Source of the DNA: an uncultured Arthrobacter sp. | GTDB lineage: Bacteria; Actinomycetota; Actinomycetes; Actinomycetales; Micrococcaceae | Direction: 5' to 3' | NCBI RefSeq assembly: GCF_947493765.1 | Contig: NZ_CANLSZ010000001.1 | Coordinates: 434,001-498,000, forward strand | Length of the DNA stretch: 64,000 nucleotides | Translations under genes and position numbers: made by a program | Shown: piece after piece, positions 8,784-16,309 of the stretch | Layout of the letters: the number at the start of each line of letters is the position of its first letter | How positions within the stretch are numbered: position 1 is the stretch's first letter | The notes under the pieces: generated by a model | Database searches by the model: none | What the model saw: only the letters and a program-made list of their open reading frames with translations | Told to the model about the DNA's origin: nothing

Positions 8784-9673
8784 TCCCACTGTTCACGCCC
8801 GGGCAGTGGGAACGACGCACCACTCCCTGCCCGCCCCGTCGTCCCTCCCAGTGCTCGCCCCCGAATACCGGGAACGATGCAGCACTCCCCGCCGGCACGG
8901 CACACCCTCCCACTACTCGAGCCCGGTCGGTGGGATTGAGCGCCCGTTCCCACTGGTGGACCCCGAGTACTGGGAACGACGCACTACGCCCAACCTGCAC
9001 CGTCGTCCCTCCCACTGCTCGCCCCCGAGAACTGGGAACGACGCACTACGCCCCGCCCGCACGGCACCCCCTCCCAGTGCTCGAGCCCGGTCGGTGGGAT
9101 TGAACGCCGGTTCCGCCCCTCCTGGCCGCCCTTCCCACTGCTCGCCCCCGAATACCGGGAACGATGCAGCACTCCCCGCCGGCACGGCACACCCTCCCAC
9201 TACTCGAGCCCGGTCGGTGGGATTGAGCGCCCGTTCCCACTGCTGGACCCCGAGAACTGGGAACGATGCACCACTCTCCGCCTGCACCGTCGTCCCTCCC
9301 GCTGCTCGCCGCCGAAAACTGGGAACGAAGCACTACGCCCCGCCCGCGCCGTCGTTCCTCCCACTGCTCGAGCCCGGTCGGTGGGATTGAAGGCTGGTTC
9401 CGATCCGCTCAGGCCCCCTTCCCACTGGTGGAACCGGAGTACTGGGAACGATGCACTACTCCCCGCCTGCACGGCACTCCCTCCCACTACTCGAGCCCGG
9501 TCAGTGGGATTGAGCGCCCGTTCCCACTGCTCGCTCCCGAGTAGTGGGAACGACGCACTACGCCCAACCTGCACGGCCGTCCCTCCCACTGCTCGCCCCC
9601 GAGAACTGGGAGCGACGCACTACGCCCCGCCCGCGCCGTCGTCCCTCCCACTGACGAACCCCGAACACCGGGA
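8784..9673. repeat. Array of sixteen 28-nt imperfect palindromes, 287-bp superperiod
   Basis: Sixteen elements of exactly 28 nt, each beginning TCCC and ending GGGA, start at 8784, 8846, 8908, 8948, 9010, 9072, 9133, 9195, 9235, 9297, 9359, 9420, 9482, 9522, 9584 and 9646. Start-to-start steps are 62, 62, 40, 62, 62, 61, 62, 40, 62, 62, 61, 62, 40, 62 and 62, so the pattern repeats every 287 bp. The best element (9522) has left arm TCCCACTGCTCG and right arm CGAGTAGTGGGA around four bases, a 12-bp stem with one wobble pair. Spacers fall into three related classes and are not unique, so this is not CRISPR. The array fills the intergenic space between divergent genes. ORFs drawn across it are artefacts. 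Confidence 0.95.
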
Positions 9674-9741
9674 GCGACGCAGCACCGATCCCGGACCGCC
9701 ACCGCGGTGGAGCGCTGTCGGGACGCGACCCGGCCACGCAA

Positions 9742-9747
9742 TACCAT
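9742..9747 (+). promoter_or_regulatory. -10 box upstream of the 7-codon leader ORF
   Basis: TACCAT, seven bases before ATG 9755. The same geometry recurs at many genes of this window, so the transcript may begin at the leader ORF and not at the reductase gene. Confidence 0.5.
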
Positions 9748-9754
9748 GGGCGGT

Positions 9755-9778
9755 ATGAACGAAGCGTCCGCCCCATGA
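9755..9778 (+). CDS. Putative 7-residue leader peptide MNEASAP
   Basis: ATG at the position expected for a leaderless start after TACCAT. Seven codons end in a TGA that overlaps the ATG of the reductase gene as ATGA. The frame differs from that of the reductase. The arrangement predicts that ribosomes loaded on a leaderless mRNA translate the leader and re-initiate on the main gene. Too short for homology evidence, so the case rests on geometry alone. Confidence 0.4.
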   Translation: MNEASAP

Positions 9779-10518
9779 TCACCGCCCTCGTCCCCGCGTC
9801 CAGCGGGGAGATCGACGACGACGCACTGCACCGCATCTACGCCTACCCTGCGACGTCCGAACCCTACGTCCGTTTCAACTTCATCGCCGCGGCCGACGGC
9901 GCCGCCACGACGGGCGGGCTCTCGGCAGGGCTGGGGAACGACGGCGACAAGCGGGTCTTCGCCGTCCTGCGGCGCCTTGCCGACGTCGTCCTGGTCGGGG
10001 CGGGAACCGTGCGGGCCGAAGGGTACGCGGGCGATCTCGTCGATGCGGATGCACGCTCCTGGCGGGCGGCCCGGGGTGCGGCTGCGCATCCGGCGATCGC
10101 CGTCATCTCGGGCAGTCTGGACCTCGACCCGGCGAGCGATTTCTTCACCGACGCCCCTGTGCGTCCGCTCGTGCTGACGAGCAGCAGCGCCCCGGCCGGG
10201 AAGCGCACGGTCCTGGCCGCCGTGGCCGACGTCGTCGACTGCGGCACGGACCGGGTGGACGCCCCCGCGATCCTGGCGGAGCTCGGCCGCCGAGGCCTGC
10301 CGAAGATCCTGTGCGAGGGTGGTCCCGCCGTCCTCGGCGACTTCACCGGCTCCGACGTCGTGGACGAGCTCTGCCTCTCGATCAGCCCGGTGCTCGCCGG
10401 CGGCGCCGGCCCCCGGATCGCAGTGGGCGAGAGTCCCGACGAGCCGATCGGGCTGGTCCTGTCCTCGCTGCTCACGGAGGACTCCGCGCTCTACACGCGC
10501 TACCGCCGGGCCCACTGA
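9775..10518 (+). CDS. Pyrimidine reductase family protein (RibD C-terminal / DHFR-like)
   Basis: 247 residues with the RibD C-terminal reductase fold: FNFIAAADGAATTGGLS near the N-terminus, VLVGAGTVRAEGY in the nucleotide-binding region and LCEGGPAVLGDF near residue 180. Family members reduce the ribosyl side chain of a pyrimidine intermediate in riboflavin synthesis, but many actinobacterial stand-alone copies have no proven substrate. No deaminase domain and no other rib gene lies nearby. Translation may be coupled to the leader ORF ending in ATGA at its start codon. Confidence 0.85.
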   Translation: MITALVPASSGEIDDDALHRIYAYPATSEPYVRFNFIAAADGAATTGGLSAGLGNDGDKRVFAVLRRLADVVLVGAGTVRAEGYAGDLVDADARSWRAARGAAAHPAIAVISGSLDLDPASDFFTDAPVRPLVLTSSSAPAGKRTVLAAVADVVDCGTDRVDAPAILAELGRRGLPKILCEGGPAVLGDFTGSDVVDELCLSISPVLAGGAGPRIAVGESPDEPIGLVLSSLLTEDSALYTRYRRAH

Positions 10519-10562
10519 GCCCCCGCGACCGCTCCACTCCTCATCACCGAAAGGCTGCATAG

Positions 10563-11534
10563 ATGGCAGAGGCACCACGGAAGTCGTTCTACGACATCCT
10601 CGGCGTGTCCCCCGGAGCAGATGCCAGGCAGATCAAGAGCGCCTACCGCCGGGCGGCACGCGCCGCCCACCCGGACCTCGGTGGTAGTGCCACGGCGTTC
10701 CACGACGTCGCGGTGGCCTTCGAGACGCTGGGCGATCCCCAGCTCCGGAAGCGCTACGACGCCGACACCGGCCGTCCGTCCGCCGTCCGCCCGTCCGGAG
10801 CGAACCCCACTGCCGGCGGGACCGGCACGACGACGGCGCGATCCGCCCCGACCCGCCCGAGGCGCACCACGACGGACGACGAGGACGCCGCCGGCGCGCC
10901 CCCGATCTATTTGCCCGCATTCTCCCCCGGCAGTCCTCCGGCCGTGCCGCTGATCCTCGCCGGCCGGCAGCTCCACGGGTCCGTCCGGCAGCCCGGGATT
11001 CTCGCGCGCCTGTCCTCCGGGTCGCGCAGCCGCACCGACGGCGAGACCCGGACGGCCGCGCTGCTCGAGCGTGCCCTCCTGCCCGGATACCCCGCTGCAC
11101 GGCTCGTCAACGGCGTCGTGTTCGACGACCGGGACAGAACGACAGCCGGCCACGTGCTGCTCGCCGGGTACCGGATCGCCGTGATCGACTCCTTCACGGC
11201 ACCGCCGGGGAACTTCTCCTGGGACGGCCGTGTCCTGCGGCACCAGGGCCGCAGGATCGACCTCGGGTTGCCGCAGACGGTGCGCGCCGTCCAGGAGCTG
11301 TTCCCCGATCTCAATGTGGCGGGCTGGGTGGTGGTGCACGGGGCTCCGGACAACCCGTTCGCTCCCGTGATCGACGTGCCGCCGGGCTTCGACCGGTCCT
11401 CGCCCACCACCGTCCAGGTGGTGAACGCAGGAACGGCCGTCCGCACCATCCGCTCCTTCCTCGCCGCGGGACCGTCGCCGAACGTGGTGCAGCTCCCGGT
11501 CCTCGCGCGGCTGCTGGCCCTCACCGAAAGCTAG
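10563..11534 (+). CDS. J-domain (DnaJ-like) protein with nuclease-related-like C-terminus
   Basis: 323 residues. A canonical J domain covers residues 8-70 (SFYDILGVSPGADARQIKSA, with HPD at 36-38 for DnaK stimulation). A Pro/Thr/Arg-rich linker follows, without the Gly/Phe region or zinc fingers of true DnaJ. The C-terminal domain (LLPGYPAARLVNGVVFDD through VAGWVVVHG) looks like the NERD-type domains found in some actinobacterial proteins, but this is a weak call. The gene is probably cotranscribed with the reductase upstream (44-bp gap). GAAAGG lies eight bases before the ATG. Confidence 0.85.
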   Translation: MAEAPRKSFYDILGVSPGADARQIKSAYRRAARAAHPDLGGSATAFHDVAVAFETLGDPQLRKRYDADTGRPSAVRPSGANPTAGGTGTTTARSAPTRPRRTTTDDEDAAGAPPIYLPAFSPGSPPAVPLILAGRQLHGSVRQPGILARLSSGSRSRTDGETRTAALLERALLPGYPAARLVNGVVFDDRDRTTAGHVLLAGYRIAVIDSFTAPPGNFSWDGRVLRHQGRRIDLGLPQTVRAVQELFPDLNVAGWVVVHGAPDNPFAPVIDVPPGFDRSSPTTVQVVNAGTAVRTIRSFLAAGPSPNVVQLPVLARLLALTES

Positions 11535-11537
11535 GAT
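11532..11537 (+). promoter_or_regulatory. -10 box of trmL (leaderless)
   Basis: TAGGAT six bases before GTG 11544, overlapping the stop codon of the J-domain gene. It suggests trmL has its own leaderless promoter. Confidence 0.5.
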
Positions 11538-11543
11538 GATCCG

Positions 11544-12008
11544 GTGTTCCGCATCCTGTTCCACACCCCCGAGATCCCCGGCAATACCGGTGCGGCGATC
11601 CGCCTCGCCGCCGTCGCCGGAGCGGAGCTCCACCTCGTGGAACCGCTCGGCTTCAGTCTCGAGGATTCCAAACTGAGGCGGGCGGGCCTCGACTACCACG
11701 ATCTCACCGTCCTCCACGTGCACAGCAGTCTCGAGACCGCCTGGGCCGCACTGCGACCCGAGCGGGTCTTCGCCTACACCTCCGAGGGCGATGTCGCCTA
11801 CACCGACCTCGCCTACGAGCCCGGGGACGTGCTGCTCTTCGGCCGCGAATCGGACGGCCTCCCCGACGACGTGAAGCACGACCCGCGCATCACAGCCCGG
11901 GTACGCGTCCCCATGCTGCCCGCACGCCGATCGCTCAATCTGGCCAATACCGCATCCATCGTCCTCTACGAGGCCTGGCGTCAACAGGGCTTCGCCGGAG
12001 CACTGTGA
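11544..12008 (+). CDS. trmL: tRNA (cytidine(34)-2'-O)-methyltransferase TrmL
   Basis: 154 residues, a minimal SPOUT methyltransferase without an RNA-binding extension. The motifs run PEIPGNTGAAIRLA (residues 10-23), LLFGRESDGLPDDV and the C-terminal knot MLPARRSLNLANTASIVLYE. TrmL methylates the wobble ribose of Leu tRNAs using S-adenosylmethionine. The GTG start has no Shine-Dalgarno sequence but a TAGGAT box six bases upstream. The methyltransferase gene starts 20 bp downstream. Confidence 0.95.
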   Translation: MFRILFHTPEIPGNTGAAIRLAAVAGAELHLVEPLGFSLEDSKLRRAGLDYHDLTVLHVHSSLETAWAALRPERVFAYTSEGDVAYTDLAYEPGDVLLFGRESDGLPDDVKHDPRITARVRVPMLPARRSLNLANTASIVLYEAWRQQGFAGAL

Positions 12009-12027
12009 CCTACGATCTGGAGTTCCC

Positions 12028-12846
12028 ATGACCGCCCGCCCTGCAGCGACCCTGCCCGACGACGGGGCCGAGGACTACGACCGTCTCGCCCCCGCGGTCT
12101 GGAACCCCGTGAGCAACGCCGTGGTGGCCGCGGCGGACATCCTGCCGGGGGAACGGGTCCTCGACGTCCACGCGGGCACCGGCTCCGGGACGGTCCCCGC
12201 CGCGCAGCTGGCCGGCCCGGGCGGACACGTCGACGCCGTCGAGCGCTCGGCGGCCATGCTGACCCTGGCCAAGGCCAAGACCGAGGCCCTCGGCCTCGGG
12301 AACGTCTCCTTCAGCCACTCCGATCCCGCAGGGTGGAACTCCGCGGAGCAGTACGACGCCGTCATCAGCTCCTACGGGGTCTTCCTGCTCCAGGACATGG
12401 ACGCCGACATGGACCGTATCCTCACCCTGCTGCGCCCCGGCGGCCGGATCGCCCTGAGCACCTGGGACCAGGGCGCCCTCACGCCCTTCGGTGATCTGCT
12501 CCTGGAGGCGATCCGCTCCACCGGCGTGCACCCGTCCGCCGAGGCCGCCACCGTCCCGGTCTTCGTCGAGAACTGCCGGAGGCTCGCGCCGGAGGAGCGA
12601 CTGCAGGAGTGGCTCCTCGCGCGTGGCCTGAACGACGTGGGCGTGGAGAAGCTCGGACTGACCGTCCCGCTCGAGGCGGACCACGCGTGGTCACTCGCCC
12701 TGGCCAGCGGGTACCGCGGCCTCCTGCCCGAGGAGCCGGAGGCCCTGCAGCGCGTCCGCACCGCCCTGGTGGACAGCCTCGGTGACGATTTCGTGCTCTC
12801 GGCGGACTCCCTGATCGCCGTCGGCACCGTGGGTCCTGACGCCTGA
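12028..12846 (+). CDS. Class I SAM-dependent methyltransferase
   Basis: 272 residues with a Rossmann-type methyltransferase core: motif I VLDVHAGTGSGT near residue 50, then HVDAVERSAAMLTLAKAK and YDAVISSYGVFLLQDM. The C-terminal third is a helical cap resembling UbiE/menaquinone-type methyltransferases, but the substrate cannot be read from sequence. GGAG five bases before the ATG is a clear ribosome binding site. It follows trmL by 20 bp and may share its transcript. Confidence 0.85.
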   Translation: MTARPAATLPDDGAEDYDRLAPAVWNPVSNAVVAAADILPGERVLDVHAGTGSGTVPAAQLAGPGGHVDAVERSAAMLTLAKAKTEALGLGNVSFSHSDPAGWNSAEQYDAVISSYGVFLLQDMDADMDRILTLLRPGGRIALSTWDQGALTPFGDLLLEAIRSTGVHPSAEAATVPVFVENCRRLAPEERLQEWLLARGLNDVGVEKLGLTVPLEADHAWSLALASGYRGLLPEEPEALQRVRTALVDSLGDDFVLSADSLIAVGTVGPDA

Positions 12847-13013
12847 GGACACCGGCCGCCCATCCGCCTGCCCACCGGATCCGAATTCCTCGTGTCAGGT
12901 AGGTCAACGCGGAAGAGGCAGGAACACCAGGATGGTTCATACACGGCAGGGCCTGTTGCGCAGCCTCCGCCGCGAGCCATCGACCCATATTCAGTTTCGA
13001 CGCACCGGCACTT

Positions 13014-13019
13014 TATGCT
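13014..13019 (+). promoter_or_regulatory. Candidate -10 box of sigK
   Basis: TATGCT eight bases before ATG 13028. An upstream TTCAGT lies 18 bases away, a weak -35 candidate. An autoregulatory SigK promoter is also possible but I cannot identify one. Confidence 0.4.
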
Positions 13020-13027
13020 GGAACCCT

Positions 13028-13645
13028 ATGGATACGCCACGAGCACACCGGGTCAGCCCGATCGCCGCTGCACGGCAGGATCCGGGGTCCGACGCCGGTG
13101 GCACCCCCACCCTGACGGACCTGCTGGTCCGCGTGGCGCGGCAGGACCGGTCCGCGTTCGAACTGTTCTACGAGCAGACGAGTCGACGGGTCTACGGACT
13201 AGCGCGACGCGTCCTCATCGATCCCGATCTGAGCGAGGACGCCACCCAGGAGGTCTACCTCCAGGTCTGGAACACCGCCGAACGCTTCAACCCGGCCCTC
13301 GGCAGTCCCATGGCCTGGCTGATGACCCTGGCACACCGACGCGCGGTGGACAAGGTGCGCTCCGAGCAGAGCGCCACCGATCGCGAGGCGCGCTACGGCG
13401 CCGCCACACAGACCATCGAGCACGACGACGTCGTGGACACCGTGACGCAGCGCCTCGAGGCGCAGAGCGTGGTCGACTGCCTCGGAACACTCACGGAGAC
13501 GCAGCAGGAATCGGTCCGGATGGCCTATTATGGCGGGTTCACCTATCGGGAGGTCGCCGAGAAACTCGGCGTCGCCGTGCCCACCATCAAATCGAGGATC
13601 CGCGACGGCCTGATCCGACTCAAGACGTGCCTGGGGGTTTCCTGA
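13028..13645 (+). CDS. sigK: ECF RNA polymerase sigma factor SigK
   Basis: 205 residues. The sigma-2 region covers about 38-105 (RSAFELFYEQTSRRVYGLAR, then DATQEVYLQVW). Sigma-4 covers about 150-200, with helix-turn-helix FTYREVAEKLGVAVPTIKSR. The next gene, one base downstream, is an RskA-type anti-sigma factor, which identifies it as SigK and not another ECF sigma. In mycobacteria this pair controls secreted antigens and redox-linked genes; the regulon here is unknown. ATG 13028 is preferred over the longer track start because it follows a -10-like box. Confidence 0.92.
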   Translation: MDTPRAHRVSPIAAARQDPGSDAGGTPTLTDLLVRVARQDRSAFELFYEQTSRRVYGLARRVLIDPDLSEDATQEVYLQVWNTAERFNPALGSPMAWLMTLAHRRAVDKVRSEQSATDREARYGAATQTIEHDDVVDTVTQRLEAQSVVDCLGTLTETQQESVRMAYYGGFTYREVAEKLGVAVPTIKSRIRDGLIRLKTCLGVS

Positions 13646-13646
13646 T

Positions 13647-14522
13647 ATGCCGGACAAGAACATGAGCAGGCAGTTCGCCGACGATCTCGAGACCGATCTG
13701 GCCCGCGGCCACGTCCTCGAGTGGGCGGAACTGTACGCCCTCGACGCGATCAGTGCCGACGAGCGCCGTGCCATCAAGGCCTTCCTCCAGGATGCCGACT
13801 CCTCCGTCGCGTCGATCTTCTCCGACCGGGTCCGCACCTGCCGGGACACGATCACGGCCACCTACACCACGGCCCCGCTGGACCCGCCGGCCGATCTCTT
13901 CGAGCGCATCCTCGCGCAGCTTCCCGGTGGTGCGGGCGGAGTACGCGCTCGCACCATGTCCGGATCGACGCCCGCCGGACCTGCGCCGGTCGCCCCTGCC
14001 GAGAAGGACGGCGACGTGGTGGCGGGAGAGCGCCGCGACGAGCTGTCGGAGCGCCGCGCGAGGAGGACCTCGCGGTCCGGGCGGGCGGCGCGATGGACCA
14101 TGGCCGCCGCAGCGGCCGCTGTTCTCGTCGTGGGTGGTGTGACGGTGTCGCAGAATCTGCAGGAGAGCACGCTCGAGGACCAGGTGCTCCAGGCCCAGGA
14201 CGTCAGGACCGAACAGCTCCGCCTCGAGGCCGGCGGCACCGCGGATCTCGCGGTCTCCGGTTCGGAGGACGCCGCGGTCGTCACGCTCACCGGGGTTCCG
14301 GCACCGGCCGAAGGATCGGTCTACCAGATGTGGCGCATCCCCGCCGACGGGTCGGCCCCCGTCTCGGTCGGCACCATGACGGAGGACGACGTCGACGGCG
14401 GCAAGTCCACCGAGATCACGGACATCAGCGGCCTCAGTGCCCTCGCCATCACCGTGGAGCCCGAGGGCGGGTCGACCACGCCGACGCTGCCCATCGTCGC
14501 CCAGATCCCCCTCGGGGCCTGA
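13647..14522 (+). CDS. rskA: Anti-sigma-K factor RskA
   Basis: 291 residues. The cytoplasmic N-terminal anti-sigma domain (HVLEWAELYALDAISADERR) has no zinc HxxxCxxC motif, as usual for RskA. A charged linker is followed by one transmembrane helix (WTMAAAAAAVLVVGGVTVSQ, about 150-169). The external RskA domain reads VYQMWRIPADGSAPVSVG. RskA holds SigK at the membrane until regulated proteolysis releases it. Only one base separates it from sigK, so the two are co-translated. An HtrA-type protease lies 3 kb away. Confidence 0.93.
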   Translation: MPDKNMSRQFADDLETDLARGHVLEWAELYALDAISADERRAIKAFLQDADSSVASIFSDRVRTCRDTITATYTTAPLDPPADLFERILAQLPGGAGGVRARTMSGSTPAGPAPVAPAEKDGDVVAGERRDELSERRARRTSRSGRAARWTMAAAAAAVLVVGGVTVSQNLQESTLEDQVLQAQDVRTEQLRLEAGGTADLAVSGSEDAAVVTLTGVPAPAEGSVYQMWRIPADGSAPVSVGTMTEDDVDGGKSTEITDISGLSALAITVEPEGGSTTPTLPIVAQIPLGA

Positions 14523-14536
14523 GCCGGGTCCTGACC

Positions 14537-14560
14537 GACCTCCGGCCGACGTCGGAGGTC
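14537..14560. terminator. Bidirectional terminator hairpin between rskA and the PIG-L gene
   Basis: GACCTCCG and CGGAGGTC form a perfect 8-bp stem around an 8-base loop in the 52-bp gap between convergent genes. No T tract follows, as is common in high-GC actinobacteria. Confidence 0.6.
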
Positions 14561-14574
14561 GACGCGTGGTCGGA

Positions 14575-15327
14575 TCAGAAACCGGCGATGGTCTGGTCGG
14601 TGTTGATGCCGACCACATGGAAGGCCTCGGCGCTGCGCCCCTCGCCGAGACCGCCGCGGCGGGCGTTGTCCTGCAGGATCGCCCTCACCCTCGACTGCAT
14701 GCGGTCCACGTCGGGATGCTGGCTCTCGTGGGCCATGATGGCCGCGAGCTTGAGGTCCTCGGCACCGGTGACGTCGATGAAGCGGTTCTCGAGATGCGCG
14801 GGCCCGGCGTAGAACCACATCCACGGCACCTTGAAGCTCGTGATTCCCGCCGCCTCGAGTTCCGGGTAGGCGTACGGGTTCTCCACCGCCGGGTACACGG
14901 CCCTCGTGACCGCCTCACCACAGGCGAGGTGGTCCGGGTGGCTCTTCTGGATCATGTCCCAGCTGCGCTCGGGATGCATGGAGAGCACGATGTCCGGCCG
15001 GACCTCCCTCATGCGCCGGACGATACCGCGGATCACGGCGTCCGTCGGTTCCAGGTGCCCGTCGGCCTCTCCCAGGAACGTCACATCGGTGACGCCGACG
15101 CGTGCCGCGGCCGCGCGTTGCTCCTCCCGACGCAGTGCCGCCAGCCCCGGCCTGTCCTCGTCGGAGAACCCGCCGGCGTCGCCGTCGGTGAGGATGCAGT
15201 AGCTCACCGACGCCCCGGCCGCGGTCCAGCCCGCGATCGTCGCCGACGCACCGAAGTCGATGTCGTCGGGATGGGCGGCGACGGCGAGGACGCGTGCGGG
15301 AGCGGTGGTGTCCCAGGGATCCGCCAT
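14575..15327 (-). CDS. PIG-L family deacetylase
   Basis: 250 residues with the LmbE/PIG-L zinc hydrolase fold. The N-terminal metal and catalytic motif is AVAAHPDDIDFG (residues 15-26), and a third ligand lies in QKSHPDHLACG. Family members remove acetyl groups from N-acetylglucosamine-type substrates, including the mycothiol precursor (MshB). The substrate here is not determined, and no mycothiol gene is adjacent. The gene follows etfA by three bases on the same strand and is probably cotranscribed with etfBA. Confidence 0.9.
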   Translation of the reverse strand: MADPWDTTAPARVLAVAAHPDDIDFGASATIAGWTAAGASVSYCILTDGDAGGFSDEDRPGLAALRREEQRAAAARVGVTDVTFLGEADGHLEPTDAVIRGIVRRMREVRPDIVLSMHPERSWDMIQKSHPDHLACGEAVTRAVYPAVENPYAYPELEAAGITSFKVPWMWFYAGPAHLENRFIDVTGAEDLKLAAIMAHESQHPDVDRMQSRVRAILQDNARRGGLGEGRSAEAFHVVGINTDQTIAGF

Positions 15328-15330
15328 GGG

Positions 15331-16275
15331 CTAGAGCCCGCGCTTCCGGATCTCCTCGGTGGCCTGGGGCAGCACCGAGAAGAGATCACCGACGATCCCG
15401 AAATCGGCGATCTCGAAGACCGGCGAATCGGCGTCCTTGTTGATCGCGACGATCACCTTGGAGGTCTGCATCCCGGCCCGCTGCTGCACGGCCCCGGAGA
15501 TCCCCACGGAGACGTACAGCTGGGGAGCGACCGTCTTCCCGGTCTGGCCCACCTGGGCGGAGTGCTCGATCCAGCCCGCATCGGTCGCGGCCCGGGAGGC
15601 GCCCACTGCTCCGCCGAGGGCGTCCGCGAGCTCCTCCAGCGGGCCGAAGTCGCCGTCGACACCGCGTCCACCCGCCACGATCACCCGCGCCTCCGTGAGC
15701 TCGGGACGGCCGCTGACCGGCTTGTCGACCCGGCCGGTGATGCGTGCTGCCGGGGCCAGCTCACCCACCGGGACCCGGATCTCGCGTGGTGCCTGTGGTG
15801 TCCCGGCCTCCGCGGCGTCGACGCTGTTCGGTTTCACCGTCAGGATGGCGCGCTCGGTGGTCACACGGCAGTCGACCGTGTAGGACCCGGCGAAATCGGC
15901 CTTGGTCGCGACGAGATCGCCGTCCAGGGAGACGACATCGGTCACGACTCCGGCCTCGAGGCGGATACCGGCCCGCGCTGCGATCTCCTTGGCCTCGTAG
16001 GAGTTCCCCAGCAGCACGACGTCGGCCGCGGCGGTCCGAGCGGCCTCCGCCAGGAACGCCGCCTTGCCCGCGACCAGCACCCCGGACACCTCCGTGTCCG
16101 GCCGGTAGCACTCCCCGACGCCGTAGGACCCGACGCCGTCGAGGTAGGTCTGCTCGGCGTCGTCCGCGAGCGCCACGGCGACGTCGCCGAGGGATCCCGC
16201 CAGCGAGAGGAGTTCGCGTTCCCCCTTCGCGAGGCTGGCTCCGGGGTGGTCGAGGAAGACGAGGACAGTGGTCAT
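15331..16275 (-). CDS. etfA: Electron transfer flavoprotein subunit alpha
   Basis: 314 residues. The N-terminal domain begins MTTVLVFLDHPGASL. The C-terminal FAD-binding domain has the family signature GISGAVQQRAGMQTSKVIVA followed by INKDADSPVFEIADFGIVGD. With EtfB it forms a heterodimer passing electrons from acyl-CoA dehydrogenases to the respiratory chain. The gene lies 34 bp after etfB on the same strand. No dehydrogenase or ETF-quinone oxidoreductase is in the window. Confidence 0.97.
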   Translation of the reverse strand: MTTVLVFLDHPGASLAKGERELLSLAGSLGDVAVALADDAEQTYLDGVGSYGVGECYRPDTEVSGVLVAGKAAFLAEAARTAAADVVLLGNSYEAKEIAARAGIRLEAGVVTDVVSLDGDLVATKADFAGSYTVDCRVTTERAILTVKPNSVDAAEAGTPQAPREIRVPVGELAPAARITGRVDKPVSGRPELTEARVIVAGGRGVDGDFGPLEELADALGGAVGASRAATDAGWIEHSAQVGQTGKTVAPQLYVSVGISGAVQQRAGMQTSKVIVAINKDADSPVFEIADFGIVGDLFSVLPQATEEIRKRGL

Positions 16276-16309
16276 GGCTGGGATCTCCTGGAGGAAGAGG
16301 GGCGGCGGG

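Noticed and set aside
8700-9670. Overlapping minus- and plus-strand ORFs across the palindrome array, with recurring peptides such as NPTDRARVVGG
   Set aside because: The same peptide recurs in different frames because the 62- and 287-bp periods are not multiples of three. There is no conserved start, no ribosome binding site and no codon bias; they are translations of a DNA repeat.
8784-9673. CRISPR array
   Set aside because: Spacers are not unique: they fall into three related classes and are duplicated with the repeats. The repeats vary internally, and no cas gene is present in the window.
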